A stretch of 8,752 nt of DNA from Methanobacteriota archaeon (GCA_030837265.1 JAUPKV010000527.1:1-8752); one strand, 5' to 3'; shown: positions 1 through 6,896, numbered from the stretch's first letter. Numbers and translations are program-made. Notes: generated from the sequence alone by a model not told the origin.

Positions 1-745
1 CTGTTGGAAATTTAAGTAGGTAAGCAAAATATAGTATACTTACAAGGATAAAGAATACAGGTAAAAGATTCTCAACAACAAAAAACACATTATTGAACTT
101 CAAACCTGACTTCGGTAAACCAAAATCAACCCTGAGCTCTTCTACTGATTCCATGAATTTCCTAAATAAATTTCCTGCTCCGTAAAAGACAACAGATGTA
201 AGTGCAACATCAGCATTCCAAGGTAGTGTGAAAGGCACATAAACAGAATAAAGATACCCTATAATTCCGGCAACAATAAGTGATATCACAAGCTTCCATC
301 GTTGCCAGTAATATCTTTTCGCAAGCCAAAAAAAGAGCAACTCGGTTACAAAAAGACATGTCAAGAACCAAAGCGGTCCATTATATGAGATCATTGTAGT
401 CTGAGAATAAAGGATTGAATAAACTGTGTAATAAATATCAGCCTCAAAAAACTTAACTGTAATAACGCCAGGGGTATATAACTCATCCAGTAAAAAGTAA
501 AAGAGGCATGTAAAAGCTGCAAAAGCAAAGTAAGGTATTATTAGGGAACTGAATCTTCCTTTTACAAAATTTTTAGCTGATTCTGTATATTTCGCGAAAT
601 TGAACAGGAAGCCAGAGATGAAAAAGAAAAGCGGCATATGGAACGAAAAGATGTAAGTATCAAGTGCTATAGGTAACTTGTAGTGTGCAAAAACAACAAG
701 CATAATCCCAAATCCTTTTAAAGCATCAACCCAGATCAGTCTCAT
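1..745 (-). CDS. Acyltransferase-3 family membrane protein (partial, C-terminus beyond left edge)
   Basis: The reading frame is open from an ATG at 745 to the left edge, giving 248 residues; the family is usually about 330-360 long, so roughly 90-110 residues are missing. It begins MRLIWVDALKGFGIMLVVFA followed by His21. The W-x-D-x-x-K-G-x-G-I ... FAH pattern, then FSFHMPLFFFISGF at 33-46 and GPLWFL at 123-128, are hallmarks of acyltransferase-3 proteins, close to the 'fucose 4-O-acetylase' group. These integral membrane enzymes move acetyl or other short acyl groups onto sugars of surface polysaccharides or glycolipids; His21 corresponds to the conserved histidine of the first helix. Hydrophobic helices lie near 10-27, 34-49, 66-85, 123-141, 151-170, 178-192 and 220-244. 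A TATA-like element lies 30-40 bases upstream, so the leader is very short. The substrate cannot be read from sequence. The family call is firm; the biological role is inferred. Confidence 0.
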   Translation of the reverse strand, partial: MRLIWVDALKGFGIMLVVFAHYKLPIALDTYIFSFHMPLFFFISGFLFNFAKYTESAKNFVKGRFSSLIIPYFAFAAFTCLFYFLLDELYTPGVITVKFFEADIYYTVYSILYSQTTMISYNGPLWFLTCLFVTELLFFWLAKRYYWQRWKLVISLIVAGIIGYLYSVYVPFTLPWNADVALTSVVFYGAGNLFRKFMESVEELRVDFGLPKSGLKFNNVFFVVENLLPVFFILVSILYFAYLLKFPT

Positions 746-758
746 ATTATCCCAAGTA

Positions 759-773
759 GTAAACAGTGTTTAC
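759..773. promoter_or_regulatory. Operator-like palindrome GTAAAC-N3-GTTTAC
   Basis: Seen directly: GTAAACAGTGTTTAC, two perfect 6-base arms around a 3-base centre. It lies 14 bases before the acyltransferase ATG (745) and next to a TATA-like element, so it would cover the transcription start. This is the expected position for a repressor site. The binding protein is unknown. Confidence 0.
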
Positions 774-784
774 ATTATAAAAAT
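774..784 (-). promoter_or_regulatory. Probable TATA box of the acyltransferase gene
   Basis: On the minus strand this reads TTTTTATAATG, an A+T-rich TATA-like element 30-40 bases before the ATG at 745. Archaeal transcription normally starts about 25 bases downstream of the box, which gives a leader of only a few bases. Assigned by position and composition only. Confidence 0.
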
Positions 785-930
785 ATTTGCATGTTATTTG
801 TTCTGAATTTACATGCCTTCCAGATATTATTTGTATCACGAAAAATTAAATATGGGACATAATATTTGTGTAGCTTTTCATTAGATAAGGGATTTTTAAT
901 TTGTTCAAATGATCCAAAATTGTGTATTCA

Positions 931-1053
931 TGACACTAGGTTTGATCCTTCCCTTATCTCTAGCTCCAGGTATCTTTCTTTCAAGTCCTTGGATCTGTAC
1001 AAATAATCGTTTCTATGAGAGGTACTGTAAAGTCTGCGTTTACTAATAGGATT
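931..1053 (-). pseudogene. Possible remnant of an unidentified coding sequence
   Basis: A minus-strand frame is open for 41 codons, bounded by TGA at 1054-1056 and TGA at 928-930. Its translation is charged and helix-like (fragments SHRNDYLYRSKDLKERY and LELEIREGSNLVS), unlike the surrounding A+T-rich spacer. There is no ATG start and no ribosome site, so it would have to be a fragment of a decayed gene. I do not recognise the family, and chance is a real alternative at this length. Confidence 0.
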
Positions 1054-1146
1054 TCACTCTTTTTAGGAAGGAAATATCTATGATAATTCTGTTATATAAT
1101 ATTCAGCAAATGTTGACTTTGCAGGATTAAGCAAGCAAATCAAATT

Positions 1147-2355
1147 TTACAGCATATAAGGAATATCCGAACATATAGTAGGATAGGAGAAGACCAGTTT
1201 TTTAATGTCCGATGCCTTTAGTCCGAGCCGCATTACTGCAGCAAAAATATTGATAGCTTCTCCGGCGTTCGGGCCAAGTATATGGGCCCCCATTATTCGG
1301 TCGTTTGTTTCATCAATAATTACCTTTGAAGCTGCAAACTCCATTCTTGCTCTCCTACTTGAATTCCAGATGCTTCTGTCCCGAAATATTACCTTATATT
1401 TATCATTATCCTTAGCGGCACTAATCCCTACCGAAGCCAGGACAGGTATGGTGAAAATTGCACCGGGAATTCCTGTATAGTCTGCCTCGGCACTATTCTC
1501 ATTAAGAACATTAGCTGCCGCAACTTCACCCTGCAGGACAGCTACAGGAGTTAGCTGCATGCCCTCCGATGCACAGTCTCCACCTGCATAGATTCGGGGG
1601 TTTGTGGTCCTCATGTACTTATCAACTGCAATGGTTCCCTTCTCAATCCTGATGCCGGCATTTTCGAGATGTAAATCTTCGATATCCGGAACACGGCCAA
1701 CTCCATGCACTACCATACCCGCACGGAAGATATGAGTTTCTGAATCGGTACCAGTTTTATATCCTGTTTTGACAACAAAGCCGCTATCATCTCTTTCTAC
1801 AGAGACTGCCGGCTTGTCTGTAAGGATTCTGATTCCTGCAGCTTCAGATGCTTTTAAAAGTGTGTCAACCATATCGGCATCAAATTGCCGCAGTAGCCTA
1901 TCACTTCGGTGTAGAACTGTGACCTCTGCCCCGGTCCTTCGTACAACATGTGCGAACTCTAAGGATATGTAACCGCCTCCGACAACTATAGTGTTCTTGT
2001 CCTCAAAATGAGCTCTCCCATGATAAGTATCAATTCCCACATCTGCCAGATATTTTTCAATAGTTATGGAATAACCTTCAGTAAATGTCCTCTTAAACTC
2101 AATAAGTGAAGGCCAGTCAATTACCAGGGGAGTTTCAATTCTTATGCCTTTACCTCTAAGTCGATTGATCCGGTCCGTATTATGAGCCATATCCGTAAGT
2201 ACCTCTTTCGGGTCACAGCCCCTCAGAGGACAGGTGCCCCCATACTCTCTCGAATCAACGATGGCAATTTTCAATCCAGAGCGCGCAACTTTTCCTGCAA
2301 AGGTTCTGCCTGCAGTCCCTGTCCCGATAATTACGACATCATATTCTTTTTCCAT
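1147..2355 (-). CDS. Pyridine nucleotide-disulphide oxidoreductase, dihydrolipoamide dehydrogenase / mercuric reductase-like, internally deleted
   Basis: 402 residues from the ATG at 2355. A GTG at 2379 would add 8 residues, but AGGTGA abuts it with no spacing, whereas ATG 2355 follows GGAAGGGGG and starts directly before the FAD strand. Seen: GTGTAG dinucleotide-binding loop (11-16), redox pair GGTCPLRGC (Cys42, Cys47), second nucleotide-binding motif VGGGYISLEFAH (125-136), the second FAD motif YAGGD (256-260), and a dimerisation domain ending SYPTICSDIPYML. The family transfers electrons between NAD(P)H, FAD and a cysteine pair; the substrate of this cytosolic subgroup is not established. 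Odd: residues after FEDKNTI run straight into the GGGYIS strand. Relatives carry about 45-50 residues there, including the I-x-A-T-G motif that packs on FAD. Total length is about 400 against the usual 450. The frame is intact on both sides, so this is a clean in-frame deletion; activity is doubtful. Divergent from purH. Confidence 0.
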   Translation of the reverse strand: MEKEYDVVIIGTGTAGRTFAGKVARSGLKIAIVDSREYGGTCPLRGCDPKEVLTDMAHNTDRINRLRGKGIRIETPLVIDWPSLIEFKRTFTEGYSITIEKYLADVGIDTYHGRAHFEDKNTIVVGGGYISLEFAHVVRRTGAEVTVLHRSDRLLRQFDADMVDTLLKASEAAGIRILTDKPAVSVERDDSGFVVKTGYKTGTDSETHIFRAGMVVHGVGRVPDIEDLHLENAGIRIEKGTIAVDKYMRTTNPRIYAGGDCASEGMQLTPVAVLQGEVAAANVLNENSAEADYTGIPGAIFTIPVLASVGISAAKDNDKYKVIFRDRSIWNSSRRARMEFAASKVIIDETNDRIMGAHILGPNAGEAINIFAAVMRLGLKASDIKKLVFSYPTICSDIPYML

Positions 2356-2379
2356 TGTCCCCCTTCCTTCATTATCCAC

Positions 2380-2385
2380 TCACCT
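2380..2385 (-). promoter_or_regulatory. Strong Shine-Dalgarno serving an out-of-frame ATG upstream of the oxidoreductase
   Basis: On the minus strand AGGTGA matches the archaeal anti-Shine-Dalgarno perfectly. Seven bases later lies an ATG (2372-2370) that opens a 13-codon frame, MKEGGQWKKNMMS, stopping at 2331-2333. This frame overlaps the oxidoreductase start (2355) in a different phase. The site is too close to the in-frame GTG at 2379 to serve it, which is why the main start is placed at 2355. Confidence 0.
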
Positions 2386-2447
2386 TCTTAAAAATATTAA
2401 ATTAAAGCTGTTTCCGTATTTGTTTTTGTTAATTTCTACTCTATTTC

Positions 2448-2491
2448 CAGAAATAAGCAATTCCCCTGAGCTTATTTTCTGAAGGAATTGC
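2448..2491. repeat. Two interlocking inverted repeats between divergent genes
   Basis: Seen directly: CAGAAATAAGC (2448-2458) pairs with GCTTATTTTCTG (2470-2481) with one bulged base, and GCAATTCC (2457-2464) pairs perfectly with GGAATTGC (2484-2491). The arms alternate left-left-right-right, which on RNA gives the topology of an H-type pseudoknot or two competing hairpins, and on DNA overlapping palindromic operators. They lie about 95-135 bases before the oxidoreductase start and 130-175 bases before purH, so they could affect either gene. Confidence 0.
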
Positions 2492-2535
2492 CGGATAAAA
2501 ATCCTAGCTGAGGCAAAACAAGTGCAGACTATTAA

Positions 2536-2559
2536 GTTTCTGCTTAGAAAGGTAGAAAC
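2536..2559. repeat. Short inverted repeat upstream of purH
   Basis: GTTTCT (2536-2541) and AGAAAC (2554-2559) form perfect 6-base arms around 12 bases, about 20 bases upstream of the presumed purH TATA box. This is a possible operator; the match is short and could be chance in A+T-rich DNA. Confidence 0.
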
Positions 2560-2576
2560 AATCAGGTTTAACCATA

Positions 2577-2584
2577 AGTTTTAT
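2577..2584 (+). promoter_or_regulatory. Probable purH TATA box
   Basis: GTTTTATA sits about 40 bases before the purH start. A transcription start roughly 25 bases downstream would leave a short leader that still contains the GGTGAT ribosome site. A second candidate, TTTTTAAA at 2594-2601, would start too close to the gene. Assigned by position only. Confidence 0.
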
Positions 2585-2612
2585 AGCTAATAATTTTTAA
2601 ACCAGCTATATT

Positions 2613-2618
2613 GGTGAT
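2613..2618 (+). promoter_or_regulatory. purH ribosome binding site deciding a TTG start
   Basis: GGTGAT matches the archaeal anti-Shine-Dalgarno and precedes the TTG at 2622 by 3 bases. No ATG lies nearby in frame, and the conserved KRALLSVSDKTGI N-terminus follows the TTG at once, so the pair fixes the start. Confidence 0.
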
Positions 2619-2621
2619 TTT

Positions 2622-4238
2622 TTGGTAAAAAGGGCATTGCTCAGCGTTTCAGATAAAACCGGAATTGCAGAATTTGCACGCGGGCTAGAATCACTTGGCT
2701 TAGAGATAATCTCAACAGGCGGGACAGCAAAAACTCTCCGTGATGCAGGTATAGATGTTATTGAAGTCTCGGATATTACGGGCTTTCCAGAGATGATGGG
2801 AGGGAGAGTTAAAACGCTCCATCCGAAAATTCATGGTGGACTACTCTGTCTTCGGGACAGCAAGGAACAGATGGCTGAAGCTGCAAAAGAGAATATATCC
2901 CTTATTGATTTGGTAGCCGCAAACCTTTATCCATTTGAGCTGACAATTTCAAAAGAAAATGTAGAATTGGGAGAAGCCATCGAAAACATTGATATAGGAG
3001 GCCCAACTCTTCTGCGCTCGGCAGCTAAGAACTACCGTTCAGTGATAGTAATATCAGATCCGACGGATTACGGGCGCGTACTGAAAGAAATGCGCTCAAG
3101 CGGGAAAGTTTCTGATTCAACTCGAGCTGCCCTTGGAGTTAAGGCGTTCAGGCACACTGCTGATTATGATGCAGCTATTGATACCTATTTGAGCAGGACT
3201 TTGCTTGGACAAGAAGTGCTTCGCCTGAAGTTTACTGACGGCGTAAAATTACGTTACGGAGAAAATTGGCACCAAAAGGCCTATTTCTATAAAGAGCCCC
3301 AAATTGAAGGACCTAGCCTTGGAAAAGCGGCCCAACTGCATGGTAAGGAACTTTCCTATAACAACTTTGTAGACGCCGACAATGCCCTCCAGACGGTAAA
3401 AGAACTTGGGAATTCAACTCCCGCAGTCGCTATTGTTAAGCATAACAACCCGTGCGGACTTGCGACTGGTAGCACACTCTCAAAGGCACTTAAGGCTGCC
3501 TGGGGTGGAGATCCTGTTTCAGCTTATGGAAGCATAATCTGCACGAATGAGACCTTTGATCTGGAAGCTGCTACTTTTTTAAATGGAAAATTCGTTGAAA
3601 TAATTCTTGCTCCTGATTATAAGCCCGATGCTCTGGAATACCTGAGAAAAAAGAGTGAGAACCTCAGGCTTTTAAAGTTGCCTGAACTTAGAGAAGCTTT
3701 CGGGACGGAATACATTTACAAATATATAATCGGAGGCATGCTTAAGCAAAGTCGGGATATTGAACTCTATGAAAAATGGGAGTCTGTTACCGATATTCCA
3801 TATCCTGACGAAAAAAGAGCTATCTCAGAGTTCTGCCTGAAAGCCTGCAAATCAACTAAATCCAATGCAGTAATTCTTGCCCATGAATATGAACCCGGAT
3901 TTTTTATGGTACTGGCTATGGGTGCCGGGCAGCCGAACAGAGTCGACTCGATTCGTAAACTTGCAGCCACAAAAGCTGTAGAAAACCTGCGGATAATTTA
4001 CGCACAAGAGAATCCAGGTATTCCCTTTGAAGATTACTGCAAGAAAGTTATGTTAGAGTGCGTTATGGCTTCAGATGCCTTTTTCCCATTTGATGACAGC
4101 ATAATCCATGCTGCAGAAAGCAACGTTCGCTACATAATTTCTCCCGGAGGATCTATACGTGATGGCGAGGTTATTGCTACTGCAAATCGTCTGGGAGTTG
4201 CTATGGTCTTTACAGGCATGCGTCACTTCCTCCACTGA
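2622..4238 (+). CDS. purH: Bifunctional AICAR transformylase / IMP cyclohydrolase (PurH)
   Basis: 538 residues, slightly longer than the usual 510-530, starting at TTG behind GGTGAT. PurH catalyses the last two steps of IMP synthesis in the cytosol: formylation of AICAR from 10-formyl-tetrahydrofolate (or a methanopterin analogue), then ring closure. The N-terminal cyclohydrolase domain (about 1-200, MGS-like fold) has SVSDKTGI (8-15), STGGT (31-35), GGRVKTLHPKIHGGLL (60-75) and IDIGGPTLLRSAAKN (123-137). The C-terminal transformylase domain has RYGENWHQ (211-218, where the bacterial form is RYGENPHQ), the catalytic KHNNPCG (Lys273, His274), DPVSAYGS (297-304), STKSNAVIL (411-419), GAGQPNRVDS (434-443), SDAFFPF (484-490), ISPGGSIRD (506-514) and FTGMRHF (530-536). 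All key motifs are present, so both activities are expected. Many archaea use PurP and PurO instead; a fused bacterial-type PurH fits Methanosarcina. It stands alone, divergent from the oxidoreductase. Confidence 0.
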   Translation: MVKRALLSVSDKTGIAEFARGLESLGLEIISTGGTAKTLRDAGIDVIEVSDITGFPEMMGGRVKTLHPKIHGGLLCLRDSKEQMAEAAKENISLIDLVAANLYPFELTISKENVELGEAIENIDIGGPTLLRSAAKNYRSVIVISDPTDYGRVLKEMRSSGKVSDSTRAALGVKAFRHTADYDAAIDTYLSRTLLGQEVLRLKFTDGVKLRYGENWHQKAYFYKEPQIEGPSLGKAAQLHGKELSYNNFVDADNALQTVKELGNSTPAVAIVKHNNPCGLATGSTLSKALKAAWGGDPVSAYGSIICTNETFDLEAATFLNGKFVEIILAPDYKPDALEYLRKKSENLRLLKLPELREAFGTEYIYKYIIGGMLKQSRDIELYEKWESVTDIPYPDEKRAISEFCLKACKSTKSNAVILAHEYEPGFFMVLAMGAGQPNRVDSIRKLAATKAVENLRIIYAQENPGIPFEDYCKKVMLECVMASDAFFPFDDSIIHAAESNVRYIISPGGSIRDGEVIATANRLGVAMVFTGMRHFLH

Positions 4239-4993
4239 AAACGTTCGTAAAATAACGAATTATCGAAGTACAAAATCTTATTAGTTCTGCTTTCTCAGGG
4301 CACGACAAAAATCCTTCCAAAAATTTCCATTCGTTCAATTATTCGAAGCCAGATGCGTAAAAAATAATGCTCCATATATTTAGAAAATTTTTTAATATAT
4401 GTTAGCGCATATGTTTATTTACACCAAATACAAAAAATTGCAGAATTTCATCAAATATGGATTTTATCCATATCTCATGTGATTAAGACATATTGAATAT
4501 ATTTATTGTTTTATTTTTAAATAGCCTTTTTTTGCTTATTTTTACTTTCTTAATAATTTATCAAATGCTCCCCTTGATGAATATTAATTTTTTACCACTG
4601 AGTTCCCTCCTGTCATCTGAATAGCCAACTCGAAGTTATGTATTGATGAAATAATCTGATACCATTGAAATACGTATTTTAATTAGTTACAAAAAGAGAC
4701 TATTTAGAGGTTTGATTTAAATTTTCGTGAGATAGATACATAATAATCTGTTGGAAATATAAAAAGATACTAATAACTTAGCTTACATTCAAAAAAGATA
4801 ATATACATTGAATTCATATTGATCTCATTAACATTATATTACCAGGATATAGCAGTCACCTCAATTCAATATAAAAACTGAAGGAAATAAAAAACTTAAA
4901 TTTATTTTATTGTTAATCAAAATTAAAGAGTACTTTTGTGGTATAAAACTTGAATCACTCCAGAAACAATTACAAAAATAATGGACTGGTAAA
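4239..4993. other. Long A+T-rich intergenic region between purH and the regulator
   Basis: No gene could be supported in 755 bases; all frames are broken by frequent stops. Just after purH there is a weak hairpin, TTCGT/ACGAA (4244-4248 and 4255-4259). T-runs that could end the purH transcript occur at 4388-4393 and around 4525-4550, since archaeal termination relies on U-runs. The only sign of coding is a short minus-strand frame near 4590-4660, too short to call. The right end holds the regulator's promoter. The length suggests either a long control region or a decayed gene. Confidence 0.
4942..4949 (+). promoter_or_regulatory. Probable TATA box of the FilR1/Msr-type regulator gene
   Basis: TATAAAAC lies 45-52 bases before the ATG at 4994. 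Initiation about 25 bases downstream would give a leader of roughly 20 bases. Close to the start the only ribosome-site candidate is GGACTGG (4982-4988), a weak match. Confidence 0.
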
Positions 4994-5779
4994 ATGAAAT
5001 CCACCGGACTTTTAAGCATTCTAACCTTTTCTGAGAAAAGAAAAGATATTTTATTTCAGCTTGAGGAGAGTCCAAAAACTCTTACCGAAATCAAAGATTA
5101 CTTCCAAGTAAAATCACCTGAGATCTTGCCACGCCTGAAAGAGATGGAAGATGCAAACATGATAGTCAAACAGGATGGAATGTATCGGCTAACTTCTCTA
5201 GGCAAAGTATCAGCTATTTATTACAGACCTTTTTTAGATACCCTTACGTCAATAGAAGCAAATGAAGATTTCTGGAGAAATCATGATCTTGATGCAATTC
5301 CGGATACGTTACTGAACAGAATTCAGGAACTTAAAGATTGTAGAGTTGTAAGAAACGAACATGAACATATCTATGATTCCCATAAATCATTTATGGAAAA
5401 TGTAATGTCTTCTACTCGTTTCATGGGTTTTGCATCTATATTCCTTCCAAGCTTTCCAAAAATGTTTTTGGAATTAGCTCAAAAAAATATTCCAATTTCC
5501 ATTATTATTACTCCAAATGTTTTTTTCAAAGTAAAAAATGAACATAGTGCCGAAATTGAGGAATTTGTTAAATATAAACATACGAGTTTTCATGTGTATG
5601 ACAATGCAAAAGTCTCTTTCGCAGTAACGGATCGTTTCTTATCGCTTTCCCTTTTTTTCAAAAACGGAACTTTTGACCCCAGAACTGATCTGGTCGGTTT
5701 TGATTCTTCTGCAATTAAATGGGGAGAGGATCTTTTTAAGCATTTTAAAGAGAACTCAATTGAAATAAAGAATCTTTAA
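4994..5779 (+). CDS. Winged-helix transcriptional regulator, FilR1/Msr (DUF1724) family
   Basis: 261 residues. The N-terminal part (about 8-80) is an ArsR-like winged helix-turn-helix: FSEKRKDILFQL, then SPKTLTEIKDYFQVKSPEI as helix-turn-helix, LPRLKEMEDANMIVKQDG as recognition helix into wing, and YRLTSLGKVSAI. The linker carries the family hallmark EDFWRNHDLDAIPDTLL (91-107). The C-terminal domain (about 110-255), with ITPNVFF (172-178), FAVTDRFLSLSLFF (209-222) and DLVGFDSSAIKWGEDLFKHF (232-251), matches the domain named after the methanogenesis regulator FilR1. Relatives in Methanosarcina acetivorans (MsrC, MsrF, MsrG, MreA) control methylotrophic and acetate-use genes. That points to control of catabolism, but its targets are unknown; it could act on neighbours or distant genes. 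It is a single gene with its own TATA box, converging on the UbiA-like gene. No transmembrane segment, so cytosolic. Family call firm, role inferred. Confidence 0.
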   Translation: MKSTGLLSILTFSEKRKDILFQLEESPKTLTEIKDYFQVKSPEILPRLKEMEDANMIVKQDGMYRLTSLGKVSAIYYRPFLDTLTSIEANEDFWRNHDLDAIPDTLLNRIQELKDCRVVRNEHEHIYDSHKSFMENVMSSTRFMGFASIFLPSFPKMFLELAQKNIPISIIITPNVFFKVKNEHSAEIEEFVKYKHTSFHVYDNAKVSFAVTDRFLSLSLFFKNGTFDPRTDLVGFDSSAIKWGEDLFKHFKENSIEIKNL

Positions 5780-5860
5780 ACTTTCCTTAAAGCTTTCAGA
5801 TGTGAAAATCAAGAGGAAAGATAAAAGGATAGAGGTAGTTTTACCATACATGAGAATTTA

Positions 5861-5920
5861 AAGTGAGTTGAGTCTCATTATCTGAGCTCATCGGCGTTGT
5901 TTTTAAACTAAGACTCACTT
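5861..5920. terminator. Possible bidirectional terminator region between convergent genes
   Basis: AAGTGAGT (5861-5868) and ACTCACTT (5913-5920) form perfect 8-base arms around 44 bases. Nested beside them is an alternative 7-base pair, TGAGTCT (5869-5875) with AGACTCA (5911-5917). The structure lies midway between the stop of the plus-strand regulator and the stop of the minus-strand UbiA-like gene, where both transcripts must end. A U-run occurs on the plus strand near 5899-5904. The loop is long, so the role is tentative. Confidence 0.
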
Positions 5921-5936
5921 CATACTCGTAAACATC

Positions 5937-6857
5937 TCATGCAAGTAGAGCGCCAGCAATTTGCCTCAGTGCAAGAATTGAAACAGACTCTCCATGTACA
6001 AGAAGCTTTCTTCCGAATTTCTGGGTAGGAGTTTCCTCTTCGGATTTTGCGTGATTCTGGATAGAGGTTAAACCGCATATTAAACTGTAGAGAATTATCA
6101 AGGGTTCAAAAGCGATTATTCCGCTGATTATGGCGGCACCTAGAATTATATGAGAAAGTAAGTACATTCCGACAAGGAGCTTTCTGGTATTCTGTTCTCC
6201 AAAGCTAATCGGAAGAGTTTTGATACCAGCAAGAGTGTCACCTTTTATATCTTTAAAATCAAAGATAGTAGAATTTACAAACAATTTGACCCCAAAGAAA
6301 ATTAAGACCAGAACAACTGGAATTATCCTTCCGCAGTTGCTACCTGCCAGTCCCGCAATGAAGAGACCCCATGTAAGCCCTACAACAAGGTTTTTGACTC
6401 CAAATCCACCTTTGAGTTTAAAAGCAGATTTTCCTACTTTTATACCTTTACTGTAGAGATAACAGATTACAAAAGGTATGAATGCAACAATTAGCAGGTC
6501 TTCTTTTGCCAGTATATAGCTACCCGTCAAAAAAGTAAGCAAACATACAGCAAGACCTACCTCTTTTCTTGAACCGTTTAGTTCCGTTCGGTTTACAGCA
6601 TCTTCTTCGGATCCTAGAGCCCTATCAAGTGTATATATCGTGTAGATCACAAGCCCTCCTGCAACACATATAGGTAAACTGGACTGGACTTGAAGTAAGA
6701 GAAAAGCCAGATGGATCCTAATTGCTCCTGAAAACGCTACTAGAACAGAACTTTTTAATAGTTCGACAGTTGCATTGTTTTTTCCATATTCATAGATATT
6801 CATTCGTCGGTGCTTGAAAAAACGTTCAAAACTTCCAATGACTACATTCATGCCCAT
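5937..6857 (-). CDS. UbiA-superfamily membrane prenyltransferase
   Basis: 306 residues, close to the family norm of about 290. UbiA enzymes are integral membrane proteins that transfer an isoprenoid chain from its diphosphate to an aromatic ring or other acceptor, using two aspartate-rich, magnesium-binding motifs. The second motif is clear: DFKDIKGD (Asp200, Asp203, Asp207), followed by TLAGIKTLPISFG; YSKGIKVGK (135-143) and GGFGVKNLVVGLTWG (150-164) are also typical. The first is atypical: IYTLDRALGSEED (74-86) has Asp78 and Asp86 but lacks the Asn of N-x-x-x-D-x-x-x-D. About eight to nine hydrophobic segments run from 35 to 306. In Methanosarcina such enzymes serve archaeal lipid or methanophenazine synthesis; which applies here is not visible. 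Start: ATG 6857 is kept because a TATA box at about 6897-6903 predicts a short leader; Met3 and Met19 are alternatives. It converges on the regulator. Confidence 0.
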   Translation of the reverse strand: MGMNVVIGSFERFFKHRRMNIYEYGKNNATVELLKSSVLVAFSGAIRIHLAFLLLQVQSSLPICVAGGLVIYTIYTLDRALGSEEDAVNRTELNGSRKEVGLAVCLLTFLTGSYILAKEDLLIVAFIPFVICYLYSKGIKVGKSAFKLKGGFGVKNLVVGLTWGLFIAGLAGSNCGRIIPVVLVLIFFGVKLFVNSTIFDFKDIKGDTLAGIKTLPISFGEQNTRKLLVGMYLLSHIILGAAIISGIIAFEPLIILYSLICGLTSIQNHAKSEEETPTQKFGRKLLVHGESVSILALRQIAGALLA

Positions 6858-6896
6858 GAAACTAACATTCGATCACTTTTTAATATTATTAACTCA

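Larger units (their letters stand above)
746..1146. other. Intergenic region with a possible gene scrap and one inverted repeat
   Basis: No convincing complete gene. The right part holds a minus-strand open stretch of 41 codons (931-1053) with protein-like composition (it contains YRSKDLKERYLELEIREG) but no ATG and no recognisable family. A perfect 10-base inverted repeat, AGATAAGGGA at 883-892 and TCCCTTATCT at 950-959, flanks 57 bases; its right arm lies inside that stretch. On the plus strand a 16-codon ORF begins at 1080 after an AGGAAGG sequence; I regard it as chance. The left end carries the promoter of the acyltransferase gene. Confidence 0.

Noticed and set aside
1080..1130. Plus-strand 16-codon ORF beginning MIILLYNIQQ after AGGAAGG
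   Set aside because: Too short, not recognisable, and located in A+T-rich spacer; a ribosome-site match alone is weak evidence.
1205..1480. Plus-strand open frame of 91 codons
   Set aside because: Lies entirely opposite the oxidoreductase, whose motifs are clear; composition is that of an antisense shadow.
2182..2482. Two plus-strand frames running from the oxidoreductase start into the intergenic region
   Set aside because: No ribosome site or family resemblance, and they overlap the N-terminal coding part of the minus-strand gene.
4396..4411. Hairpin ATATG/CATAT around TTAGCG after purH
   Set aside because: Five weak A+T pairs in A+T-rich sequence are expected by chance.
6848..6868. Six-codon frame (MLVSWA) overlapping the UbiA-like start, with GTGATC in front
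   Set aside because: Possible, but the spacing is short and the frame tiny; kept only as a note on the uncertain start of the main gene.
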